A stretch of 64,000 nt of DNA. It comes from Bacteroidia bacterium (lineage in GTDB: Bacteria > Bacteroidota > Bacteroidia > UKL13-3). The stretch lies in contig JAKLJI010000005.1 in the NCBI GenBank assembly GCA_023151275.1, forward strand, positions 62,001-126,000, read 5' to 3'. The position numbers and the translations under genes are program-made. The notes beneath the pieces are model-generated. The model made no database searches and had not been told where the DNA came from. It worked only from the letters and a program-made list of their open reading frames with translations. Positions 18,028 to 27,403 of the stretch are shown here, one piece after another. The first letter of the stretch is position 1; each line of letters starts with the position of its first letter.

Positions 18028-19107
18028 CTATGCGTTTTGAGCCGGAACAAGATTTGCGTTTAGAACAGCAATTTGGCGAGCTACTTTCTCAGCAATTTGG
18101 AAGAATGCCTTTTGCACGGGAGTTCCCTGGCTGAGCACAGCAGGCTCGCCGGAATCTCCACCTTCGCGAATTTCCATGTAAATAGGCACTTCCCCGAGGA
18201 AAGGAACATCCAACTCGTTCGACATGGTTTTTCCGCCACCGTAACCGAAGATATGGTATTTGTTTTGAGGAAGTTCAGCTGGCGTGAAATAGGCCATATT
18301 TTCAACAATTCCGAGAATTGGAACTTTTACAGGAGTCATGGCGAACATGGTAGCGGCTTTGTAAGCATCTGCCAAAGCCACTGCCTGAGGAGTTGTAACC
18401 ATTACAATACCTGTTAAGGGAACCACCTGGAGCATGGTTAAATGAATATCACCGGTTCCGGGAGGCAAATCCAGGATAAGGTAATCGAGTTCGCCCCAAT
18501 CGGTATCGTTCACAAACTGCCTTAAGGCTGATGAAACCATGGGTCCGCGCCAAACAACTGCTTGCTCCGGCTTGATTAAAAATCCAATTGACAGCAATTT
18601 GATTCCAAATTTTTCAACGGGAACCATGAGTGATTTTCCGTCCACATCGCGCATCATGGGTTGGCTATTCATTTCGCCAAACATCATTGGAATTGAAGGA
18701 CCATGGATATCGGCATCGAGTAAACCCACGCGGGCACCCATTTGCGAGAGGGCGAGTGCCAAACCGGAAGACACCGTTGATTTACCTACCCCACCCTTTC
18801 CGGAAGCCACTGCAATAATGTTTTTGACATTGGGCAGCACCAATTTATCGAGGCGGTTTGAAGTAACGTTTGCCGTCATTTCTACTTTAACCAGGATATG
18901 GGGGCCGAAAGCTTTCTGGATGGCGAGAACACAATCCTTTTCGATTTTTTCTTTGAGGGGACAAGCAGGCGTAGTTAGGACTACGGTGAATGACACTTCA
19001 TCGCCGGAAATCCGGATATCGCGAATCATATTCAGGGAAACCAGGTCTTTGTGCAGGTCGGGTTCCTGAACGGTTGAAAGTGCTTTGAGTATCTCTTTTT
19101 CGGTCAT
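18028..19107 (-). CDS. Mrp/ApbC-family Fe-S carrier ATPase with N-terminal MIP18 domain
   Basis: A 359-residue P-loop ATPase. Residues 1-80 are a MIP18/DUF59 domain (LSTVQEPDLHKDLVSLNMIRDI). The deviant Walker A is at 103-111 (GKGGVGKST), followed by DADIHGPSIPMMFG and DLPPGTGDIHLTM, all diagnostic of the Mrp/NBP35 family that loads Fe-S clusters onto apoproteins. The CxxC usually found after ENMSYF is absent here: the segment reads ENMAYFTPAELPQNKYHIFGYGGG. The downstream Nfu gene follows after one base. Cytoplasmic. Loss of the CxxC leaves open how it holds a cluster, perhaps with the small Nfu partner. Confidence 0.93.
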   Translation of the reverse strand: MTEKEILKALSTVQEPDLHKDLVSLNMIRDIRISGDEVSFTVVLTTPACPLKEKIEKDCVLAIQKAFGPHILVKVEMTANVTSNRLDKLVLPNVKNIIAVASGKGGVGKSTVSSGLALALSQMGARVGLLDADIHGPSIPMMFGEMNSQPMMRDVDGKSLMVPVEKFGIKLLSIGFLIKPEQAVVWRGPMVSSALRQFVNDTDWGELDYLILDLPPGTGDIHLTMLQVVPLTGIVMVTTPQAVALADAYKAATMFAMTPVKVPILGIVENMAYFTPAELPQNKYHIFGYGGGKTMSNELDVPFLGEVPIYMEIREGGDSGEPAVLSQGTPVQKAFFQIAEKVARQIAVLNANLVPAQNA

Positions 19108-19190
19108 GGCAAAACGGAATCAGGGGGCAAATATGCGAAGAGGATAGGAAATGGCCTAAGGAGGGGATGAAATTTATATCAGTTAAATGT

Positions 19191-19228
19191 AAAAAAGCGG
19201 CGGCGGGGCTTTGCCCCGCCGCCGCTTT
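19191..19228 (-). terminator. Very GC-rich hairpin terminator
   Basis: A perfect 16-bp stem (arms 19194-19209 and 19213-19228) with a three-base loop, almost entirely G and C. On the minus strand it is followed by six T. It lies 21 bases past the stop of the 2604-residue gene and stands out from the AT-rich surroundings. Confidence 0.88.
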
Positions 19229-19249
19229 CACACGACTTGCAATCAAATC

Positions 19250-22200
19250 TTATTGACGAACCAGTTTCTTAACCAGAACCTGATCGCCCAGATTCACGCG
19301 TAGGAAGTAGATTCCTGCAGGTGCCTGATTCAATGCGGATACATCAATTAAATTGTCTGCATCTTTTACTTGAACCACGCCACTAGACCAGCTTCTTCCT
19401 GAAAGATCAATTAACTCATACGATGCAGCAGCATCTGTTGTTGACGAAATCTTCATGGTAAATCCTTCGTTGAATGGATTAGGATACACTTCAAGTTCCA
19501 TTCCTTCACGGTCTTTTCCGAAATCAACTGCTTTCACTTTTGAATATTCGTATGAACCATCAAGGTCAACAATTTTCAAACGGTAGTAAGCCATTCCAAA
19601 ATTGCTGATTTGTGCAGCATTGATATCGGTAAACTTATAGCTGTTGCGAACCTGACTATTTCCGGCAGCTTTAACTGAGCCTACATATTCAAAGTTCTCA
19701 CCATCCAATGAGCGCTCAATCTCGAAGCTTCTTGAGTTAATCTCACTGCTGGTTGTCCAGCTTAAGTCGGCATCTTCTGCTCTGCGAGCAGCATCAAAGC
19801 GAGAAAGCACAACAGGCAGTGGTGCAAAATCTGTAGTACCTGTAAAGTCAGAGAAATCTGTCAAGAAGGTAGTGCCAAAGGTATTCAACACAGTATCTAC
19901 AGTAGTGAATGTGCTTCCAAAATGCACCCAGGTTCCATTTACACCGGTTTGCTTTTTAGCCAATTTCACATCCGATTTGTTTACCACTTTTCCCATCATG
20001 TTTGGATCGTAGCGCAAGGTGAGATCGTAGGTGTAGAAACTTCCACCATTTGCTTCAATTCTCCAGTACACATCCATGTAATCGGCACCGGTATTGTTGC
20101 CATTGTTGGTTGGGTCTGAAATCAAACCACCAGGGAAAAAACGTGGAGTAATGCTGCTTGGCAAGGTTCCAGAAGTTCCCCAGGTAATAACAGCAACTGT
20201 ATCTCCATTGTCAACAATTCGCTGAGTTGCACCGGCAGCAATAGAATCGGTGATTGTGCAAAGTACAGGAAGTGAAGTAGGAGTTATCTCGTATGCGCCG
20301 ATATCAGGAGCACCGGTAATAACTTGAGAAGAACGATTCAAACCAACTATATCTTTGGTTACATCAAAGATTTGTTGTGCACGTCCATTCACATTCCATG
20401 CATTCACCGAAGACTCCAATGGCTTACAATTGGTGACTGAGGTAAATGTTACAGGAGCAAACAACGAGCGTGAATCAGATTGATTCGGAATTGAAATCGC
20501 CTGTCTTCTGAAGTTGGTGTAGAACGCAGCACCGGTGTAATTGATACCTGAAACAAAACCAAAATTAGCCGTACCACTGAAGTACAGGTTATTGTCAACT
20601 TGACTCATGCCCTGCTGAGCCTGAACATTTGCCAGATACAAGGCATACGAATTGGCAGAGAACAAGATGTTGTTTACCAAGCGGATGTTGTTTGAGGCAA
20701 CCACTTGTGGTGTAGTAGTGCTGGTGGTATTTCCCGAGAAATAGAACGCATAAGTGGTTGTAGTAGCCTGGCAACGCACAGTGTTTCCGATGAAGCTTGC
20801 ACGGGAAGCGTTTACCAAGTAAATACCATACTGCGTGTTCACCGACATCATGTTAACCACGTTGTTTTGAATTCTGGCAAAGCCCAATTCACCGTAGTAG
20901 TTATTGGTTGCAATGTAGATTCCATAATATCCATTGTAGCTTTGGATGTTATTTGAAATCACCTCGGTTTCATTGGAAACAGAACTTAAGAAAATTCCAT
21001 AATAACCATAGTTTGGATGACCGTCAATGAAGTTATTTCTGATTTTGGAATTGTTTCTGTTGGTTAAATAAATCGATGCCCAATAGTTTTGGAAGAAGGT
21101 ATTTGAATCCAATACCAACGCATTTGAAAACTGAGCAATGATGTTTTGACCACCTACGAAAATTCCATAAGAACCATAGCGGAATTGGTTGTTTACAAAC
21201 TTCAAGTTCGTTGCGTTATCGCCTGTTGGACCAAACACAATACTGAACAAGTCGCTAGTTGATTGGTTATTCAATCCTTCAAGTACACAGTTCCTGAATT
21301 CAACATCACTTGTATTGATATTTTGTGCACTTAACTTATTGATTGACACAACGCGTCCATAAGTAGTATTGGTATTGCGGAAGGTAATTCCAGTGAATTT
21401 CAAGCCTTGGGCACCAAGTAAACGAAGTGTGTAGTTGTTGTTAGCACCTGAGTTCGATGATGTAATGATTACTGAACTTGCAACACCTGTAGCAGAGCGG
21501 AATTCAATCATATTTGCTACACTAGCTCCCGCAATATTGGTGATATCCATTTGCGTAGTATAAGTACCCGGAGCAATATTGAATGTGACAGGTCCTACTA
21601 CACCACCGCAATTGAGTTTATCAAGAGCAGCTTGAATTGAAACAAAGTTGCTTGTTCCTGTTCCTGTTGGGTTGATGGTATAAACACCACTTAAAGCACC
21701 ACAGAAAGAGAAAGTTGCTGTATCGTTCAATTTCTGCAAATCAGGAACGCTGTTTGGCGAAGTGGTATAAGCCTTGATCGTAGTGAAATTACCGTTAAAG
21801 AAGTAACGCTGTGAGGTTCCGCCCAAGCCGCTGCTTGTATCAAACACTACGGTATCTATCTCACCCGGCAACAAGGTACCAGAATAGCTTAGCGTCCTTA
21901 TCAAAGTATCAACCTGATACGAAACATTGCATGAAGTAAGTGTATTTGTACCGAAGTTACGGATAACTACTGCAACGTCTGTCATACCGGCAAGAGCTGG
22001 TTTAGCTGGAGCAAGAATGGCTACAACACCTGCATCTTCTGCTGGTTTAGCAAATTCATACACGCCTGGATCAGGACCTAACAAGCTACGGGTGTTTCCA
22101 TCAATATCGTCTGGAACAGAAGCAAATGGAACACCAATACTATCAACAACCGGATTGATTGTACGCAAGTTGGTTGCACTAAAGAAGTTCGGATCAGCGA

Positions 22201-25200
22201 AAATACTTAGTGAATCCGGGTTGGTAAGCATGGTTAAATTCAAGGTAGTGCGGTAAGCTAATAAAGAGTTGAAAATATTGTTTACCAGCCTGTACTGATA
22301 AGAAGCAGTTGAATAGTAAACGTTATTGTCAACCTGCACATTTAAGGTACCAATAATGGTGTTATTGGCGCACCAGATTGCAGTTGCACCTGCAGAAGAA
22401 GAGAAGATATTGTTCTTAATAACCAGGTAGCCATAAGATGCACTGCTGTAAGAGTAGTACATAGCTGTACTTGCATAAGAACCATCACCTGAGGTATTGT
22501 GAACTGCGTTGAACAGGTAATCGGTATACAGATTTCCCGGATCATAGATACCATACGAGGTGTACGTTGCAGCACCTAACTGAATCATGTTGTTTGCAAT
22601 CAGGTTGTGGTTTTGTGCAGTACCTAAATTAGCACTTAGGTAAATTCCATATCCACCCAACTGACCCAAAATCTGGTTCTTGGTAATGCGGATACCATTG
22701 TCAGAGCTAAGTACATAAATACCTGCTGAGAAGGTATTCACACCATTACCTGTATTCAGAATCTGGTTTTTATCGATAATGATTCCGTTTTGGAAGTAAG
22801 CATATACCGGATAGTAATAGGCATTCAGGATTCTTGAATTGGTAATTGAGTTGCCAACTGCTTTGGTTGCTGTGGCATTGTATAGGTCGATACCATAGTA
22901 ACCACCTAAAACGGTACAAGAATCAATGCGGATATAGTTAGCATTGTTACCTGCATTGTTCAGGTTAATATTGGATGCAGAAGAAACAATACCTGCAACC
23001 GTTGAAACAGCAGTTGAGAGTACAGCAACTTTAACATTTACTTTGACAAAGCTATTGCTATCTGCGGCATTCATCATCAATACCCCATAACCAGCCGATG
23101 GGTTGGTAGATTCGATACCAATATTCCTAAACTCAAGATTTCGTGTTCCATTAATAAGAACTGTTGCTCTAGAAATTGAACCATCGTGAACAATACGTGT
23201 TGTTGCAGAGTCTGCCCCAACTATGTAGATTTTATTTCCTGCATTTAATCCCGGGATAAGACCTAGGAAAGTAAGCTGTTCGTTGTAAACGCCAGGTGAA
23301 ACCAAAACTGTTAATGAACCAGTTACTCCACAGGTATTGATGCTGCTTATTGCAGAACGAAGGGTGGTGAAGTTTCCATTTCCAGCGGGCAATGCCGGGT
23401 TCACACGAATAGTATCACTTAACGGAGTACAAACTGTAGTTACGATGGTATCATTTAAGTTGAAGCTATCGGTTTGAATGTTCGGATTTGATGTCCATGC
23501 TTTGATGTTGTAAAAACCTGGGTTGATGAAGTTAAATGTACCCGCAGTTGCAACAGCGGTATCTTCAGCCGCAAGGTTACCTGTCCATCCGGTTGGAGTT
23601 TGAGTTACTCCGTTCACCGACCAGTTCAGATCGGCAGAGTACAAAGCAGATGTACCAAAGTTTTTCACCACCACATTGATATCATTCAACCCCAATGAGA
23701 TTGGGTTCAATGGCCCTGTGAAGCGAGTCAAACCGGCATCAACCGGAGGCACTGTAAATTCATAAGAGCCAATATCCGGAGTCGTTGAACGTGGCTGACC
23801 CAAGAAATCAAATTGTACATCCGGAGTAGCAAATCCTACATTGTTCAGCGAATCTGCACCAGGCTGATAGAAATCAGGATTGATGTAAGATCTGAAACGT
23901 GGATTGGCTTGAACACTATTTTGGTCGTAAGCTGCCGAGTTAACCAATTTCCATGCTGTCAAATCAAGCTGATTCGTTGAATAATAACCCAGGAATGTAT
24001 TGGTTCCTGCATTGCCCATAAAGAAGGCATTGTTGTTACATACATAACCAGCACCGGTAGTGGCGAAGTAAAGGGCATATTTGTTACCGGAGCCTCCACG
24101 ATTCAGGTAGAATATGTTGTTGCGAATGGTTGTTGTGGTTGGTGTTCCGGAATTGTAGTACAAGTAAGTAACAGCTGTAGATGTACTTGTAGGATGATCA
24201 ACAACAAAGGTATTGTTCCACAAACGGAAGTTCTGAGCTGATAGTTGATAGAACCCGTATAATGTACCATTGAAGCGAATATTGTACATCATGTTATTGC
24301 TGAATATTACCGGCCTTGCGGCAGGAATATTGGTTGCAATTGCATAGTAAGCGTAGAATGTACCTGTTGAGGTTTGTAACATTTCAAATGGCTGTCTAAC
24401 TACGTTTCTGTCGAAAGTATCTTGAGCCATTCCACTCGACATGTAGATACCGTAGTGAGTAGTTGGACTCGCTTTGGTTGGGCGAGACATTACATTACCA
24501 CGGTAAACACCTCCGGCGCTGTACATGATATACATGCCATACACTGTGAAATCCCGGATGGTATTGTTGATTACACGTGTGGTATTGTTTGCACTTCCAT
24601 TAATGTTTGTTGGTATAACTATTAATCCATAATAAGGACCTCCATTTGAACCTCCAGTAATCATATTATTGGAGAAAGTATTAAATGAACCATTGATACC
24701 GGTGGTTGTCAATGAAGTGGAAGTAGTTCCAGTCAATGCAATACCAGCCGAACCGCTACCTGTTGTAACAGAAATATCAATAAAACAGCTGTCAATGGTA
24801 TTGAAATCAGAACCTGCTGTAAGAATAAAACCTACACCATAGCTCACGTTCAACGACCGAACTCTTAAATTCTTGAAGGTTATATAGTCCGTTCCAATTA
24901 GGTTAATGATACCAATTGAACCAGGGTTGGTATTGTTAAACTGAACCTCTTCGTTGTTTCCATTGATAAAGATTGAACTAATTGCGCTGATACCCGGTAT
25001 ATTGCCAAAGAATACCTGCTCATTGTATGGGCCGGACCCTTGAACTACACTACATGAAATTGGTCCTGCAATACCACCAAAGGTTACTGCATTTGAAAAC
25101 GAAGTGAAGGAAGGGAAGTTTGTTGCACTACCCGGAGCATTCTTGTTAATGGTGTATGAACCACCAGGAACAACCGCATAGATATTTTCTGCATATGCAG

Positions 25201-27064
25201 AATCGTTATCAATTCGAGCATCGGCACCTGAATTTGGAGAGGATGTCCAGGCTGCAATATTGAATCCGGTTAATGAAGTTAAAGTAAAGTTACCAATGTT
25301 AACGTTGGCCGATTGACTACCACCTGCTAATGAACCTGTCCAAGCGAATGGAGTTTGAGCAACGCCGTTTACTGTCCAGTTGATTTGCACAGAGGTAAGG
25401 GTTGTGGTTCCGGAATTACGAATCTTTACGTTAACTGGAACAGCACCCGGCAATAAAGGTGCAGGAGGAACTACCACTTCTGCAACACCCGCATCGGTGC
25501 TGGTTGGAGGTGTAAATTCCAAAATACCCGGATCGGGAGTGGTGGAACGAGGAACTCCGTTTATATCGGTTGGAACAGTGGCTGTTAAGTTTGCACCCTT
25601 GTTGTTAATGAATCCATCGGTTGGAGTAAAGTTACCAGTGGATGGACTTACAAATCCTGGATCCGTGTAAACACTATTGGAATCGAATGCACCGGCATTT
25701 GCTGTTCTCCAACTAGCAAAGGTTGGGTAATTTAAACCATTGTAATAGCCCACATTAGAACCCGGGCCCTGCTTATAATAAACGTTGTTGTTGAAATTGA
25801 AAAGCGTACCCGCGTTGGCGAGGTAAACATTGTAAACAACGCTGCTTCCACCTCTTTTTATAGAAACGATATTGTTTCTGAAGTCGATTCCTAAACCGGA
25901 AGGTGAACCTGAATGGTAAAAACCATAGGTTTGATAAGAACTTGAAACGGTAGAATTGGCTTGATCAAATGAAATGGTATTGTGGTAAAAACGCCAGTTG
26001 TTACCAACGGAGGAGTAAATCCCATAAAGTGTTCCATTTCCTCTAAAATCAAAGATTTGATTATTGGCGCATATACCAGGGCCAGTAGTTTGAGTATTTG
26101 GTGTGAATAATGCTATACCATAAGCAGTATTTGTAGTTGTCGAACTGGCACCAAAAGGTAATGATATTTTGTTACCTATGATTGAATCCGACCTATTGCC
26201 ATTCCAAAGCGAGATTGCATAAATTGTGGTTGTACTTGTCCGAGTTGGATTGGAAATGATATTATCCTTTAACAAGGTTCCATTGGTATTGGAAAGGTAA
26301 AATCCATTGTAAAAAAAGTTCTGAATTACATTGCGAATAAACTTGTTGTTTGAGGCTGTAGCTGAAGACGACTGAGGCAATAGGGTAACCGCATAGTAAG
26401 GTCCACCTGTTGTTGGGTGCCCCAAAATGGTATTATCTGTAAATAAGTTATTCGCTCCATTTGCACCTGCTGTGGTAACTGAAGTTGTACTATTGGTAAA
26501 GCAGATACCCACCGAATTGGCGGAGCTGGTAGAGGTAACTGCGCTAATATCTATTGTACAATTCCGTACTTGATTATTGTTTGCATTTGTCCAAAAATGA
26601 ATACCCCAACCATATGTTGCATTGGTTGTTTTGATTGTCAAACTATCAAGAGTAACCCAATTGGCTCCTGTAAATCTTATTACATGCCTTAAAGTGACAT
26701 TGCAATTGTATTGAATGGTATGCCCTTTACCTGCCACGCGTACAGTATTGGTTGAGGAAACACCGGGAATAACAGGAATTTCAACCTGATCATCATGAAT
26801 TAAAATACTTCCGGCAAATTCAAATACAACTGGTCCTGAAACGCCAAACGGCGCACTGTTTGATGGCCCACCATCAGTTCTGGCACCGGCACTTGTCATG
26901 TAAATGAAAGCCGAATTCAGGTTTCGGAAATTGGTTGCTGTTGCGGCTTGCGTAGAGTCAATGGTGTAAGTTCCCGAGAGCTGCGTCGCCCTCGATTCTT
27001 TCCCCCAAAAACTTAACAAAACGGCCAAACAGAAGATGAAAATTTGTGTAGTTTTCATGTTCAT
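19250..27064 (-). CDS. Giant secreted parallel beta-helix protein, T9SS cargo
   Basis: A 2604-residue secreted protein, encoded by the longest gene in the window. A signal peptide covers about residues 1-27; starts at 27064 and 27058 are both possible. Four large modules follow, at about residues 30, 633, 1216 and 1791. Each opens with a YTIN...NF-type strand and continues into right-handed parallel beta-helix repeats rich in NNxI..N and YGI/YGF motifs. Modules 1-3 are each followed by a CARDB-like Ig domain (for example DAGVAEVVVPPAPLLPGAVP near 521, and similar at about 1106 and 1676). Residues about 2416-2510 look fibronectin-like, and residues about 2525-2604 are a T9SS sorting domain (VYPNPFNEGFTMKI). 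Beta-helices often bind or cleave polysaccharides, but no catalytic residues are evident. Adhesin or glycan-binding are equally likely. Confidence 0.9.
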   Translation of the reverse strand: MNMKTTQIFIFCLAVLLSFWGKESRATQLSGTYTIDSTQAATATNFRNLNSAFIYMTSAGARTDGGPSNSAPFGVSGPVVFEFAGSILIHDDQVEIPVIPGVSSTNTVRVAGKGHTIQYNCNVTLRHVIRFTGANWVTLDSLTIKTTNATYGWGIHFWTNANNNQVRNCTIDISAVTSTSSANSVGICFTNSTTSVTTAGANGANNLFTDNTILGHPTTGGPYYAVTLLPQSSSATASNNKFIRNVIQNFFYNGFYLSNTNGTLLKDNIISNPTRTSTTTIYAISLWNGNRSDSIIGNKISLPFGASSTTTNTAYGIALFTPNTQTTGPGICANNQIFDFRGNGTLYGIYSSVGNNWRFYHNTISFDQANSTVSSSYQTYGFYHSGSPSGLGIDFRNNIVSIKRGGSSVVYNVYLANAGTLFNFNNNVYYKQGPGSNVGYYNGLNYPTFASWRTANAGAFDSNSVYTDPGFVSPSTGNFTPTDGFINNKGANLTATVPTDINGVPRSTTPDPGILEFTPPTSTDAGVAEVVVPPAPLLPGAVPVNVKIRNSGTTTLTSVQINWTVNGVAQTPFAWTGSLAGGSQSANVNIGNFTLTSLTGFNIAAWTSSPNSGADARIDNDSAYAENIYAVVPGGSYTINKNAPGSATNFPSFTSFSNAVTFGGIAGPISCSVVQGSGPYNEQVFFGNIPGISAISSIFINGNNEEVQFNNTNPGSIGIINLIGTDYITFKNLRVRSLNVSYGVGFILTAGSDFNTIDSCFIDISVTTGSGSAGIALTGTTSTSLTTTGINGSFNTFSNNMITGGSNGGPYYGLIVIPTNINGSANNTTRVINNTIRDFTVYGMYIMYSAGGVYRGNVMSRPTKASPTTHYGIYMSSGMAQDTFDRNVVRQPFEMLQTSTGTFYAYYAIATNIPAARPVIFSNNMMYNIRFNGTLYGFYQLSAQNFRLWNNTFVVDHPTSTSTAVTYLYYNSGTPTTTTIRNNIFYLNRGGSGNKYALYFATTGAGYVCNNNAFFMGNAGTNTFLGYYSTNQLDLTAWKLVNSAAYDQNSVQANPRFRSYINPDFYQPGADSLNNVGFATPDVQFDFLGQPRSTTPDIGSYEFTVPPVDAGLTRFTGPLNPISLGLNDINVVVKNFGTSALYSADLNWSVNGVTQTPTGWTGNLAAEDTAVATAGTFNFINPGFYNIKAWTSNPNIQTDSFNLNDTIVTTVCTPLSDTIRVNPALPAGNGNFTTLRSAISSINTCGVTGSLTVLVSPGVYNEQLTFLGLIPGLNAGNKIYIVGADSATTRIVHDGSISRATVLINGTRNLEFRNIGIESTNPSAGYGVLMMNAADSNSFVKVNVKVAVLSTAVSTVAGIVSSASNINLNNAGNNANYIRIDSCTVLGGYYGIDLYNATATKAVGNSITNSRILNAYYYPVYAYFQNGIIIDKNQILNTGNGVNTFSAGIYVLSSDNGIRITKNQILGQLGGYGIYLSANLGTAQNHNLIANNMIQLGAATYTSYGIYDPGNLYTDYLFNAVHNTSGDGSYASTAMYYSYSSASYGYLVIKNNIFSSSAGATAIWCANNTIIGTLNVQVDNNVYYSTASYQYRLVNNIFNSLLAYRTTLNLTMLTNPDSLSIFADPNFFSATNLRTINPVVDSIGVPFASVPDDIDGNTRSLLGPDPGVYEFAKPAEDAGVVAILAPAKPALAGMTDVAVVIRNFGTNTLTSCNVSYQVDTLIRTLSYSGTLLPGEIDTVVFDTSSGLGGTSQRYFFNGNFTTIKAYTTSPNSVPDLQKLNDTATFSFCGALSGVYTINPTGTGTSNFVSIQAALDKLNCGGVVGPVTFNIAPGTYTTQMDITNIAGASVANMIEFRSATGVASSVIITSSNSGANNNYTLRLLGAQGLKFTGITFRNTNTTYGRVVSINKLSAQNINTSDVEFRNCVLEGLNNQSTSDLFSIVFGPTGDNATNLKFVNNQFRYGSYGIFVGGQNIIAQFSNALVLDSNTFFQNYWASIYLTNRNNSKIRNNFIDGHPNYGYYGIFLSSVSNETEVISNNIQSYNGYYGIYIATNNYYGELGFARIQNNVVNMMSVNTQYGIYLVNASRASFIGNTVRCQATTTTYAFYFSGNTTSTTTPQVVASNNIRLVNNILFSANSYALYLANVQAQQGMSQVDNNLYFSGTANFGFVSGINYTGAAFYTNFRRQAISIPNQSDSRSLFAPVTFTSVTNCKPLESSVNAWNVNGRAQQIFDVTKDIVGLNRSSQVITGAPDIGAYEITPTSLPVLCTITDSIAAGATQRIVDNGDTVAVITWGTSGTLPSSITPRFFPGGLISDPTNNGNNTGADYMDVYWRIEANGGSFYTYDLTLRYDPNMMGKVVNKSDVKLAKKQTGVNGTWVHFGSTFTTVDTVLNTFGTTFLTDFSDFTGTTDFAPLPVVLSRFDAARRAEDADLSWTTSSEINSRSFEIERSLDGENFEYVGSVKAAGNSQVRNSYKFTDINAAQISNFGMAYYRLKIVDLDGSYEYSKVKAVDFGKDREGMELEVYPNPFNEGFTMKISSTTDAAASYELIDLSGRSWSSGVVQVKDADNLIDVSALNQAPAGIYFLRVNLGDQVLVKKLVRQ

Positions 27065-27318
27065 ATTGTACTGATAATTTTACCCCCTGGCGACATTGCC
27101 ACGGTAGAATAAAATTAGAGATTAAAAAAACAATAAAGCAAGTGCCCTTTCGTAAAAACTACGTTCCTCAGCATTGAGGCTCTCTTGGAAAAATTGAAAA
27201 AAATCCTCTAAACGCCTGTTTTTAAAGGGAAAATATTGACTAAAATCATATTCGACAGTTGGAAGTCCTAGAAATCCTAAGCCCATTATTTAGAATATTT
27301 TAATATAATTTTCTAACT

Positions 27319-27356
27319 AAAAAATGGCAAAAACTTCTCAGTTATTGCCATTTTTT
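27319..27356 (-). terminator. Terminator in a 339-base intergenic gap
   Basis: A 12-bp stem AAAAAATGGCAA with TTGCCATTTTTT and a 14-base loop, downstream of the deacetylase-like gene on the minus strand. The rest of the gap (27065-27318) should hold the promoter of the giant beta-helix gene; I see no exact TAnnTTTG there and no other feature. Confidence 0.85.
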
Positions 27357-27403
27357 TTAATCCAAAGCCTCTTTTCAAGGTTGGGATGCCGAAATGCAAA
27401 GGA

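Noticed and set aside
18539-19069. 176-residue plus-strand frame inside the Mrp gene
   Set aside because: Antisense shadow of a conserved P-loop ATPase gene; no motifs of its own.
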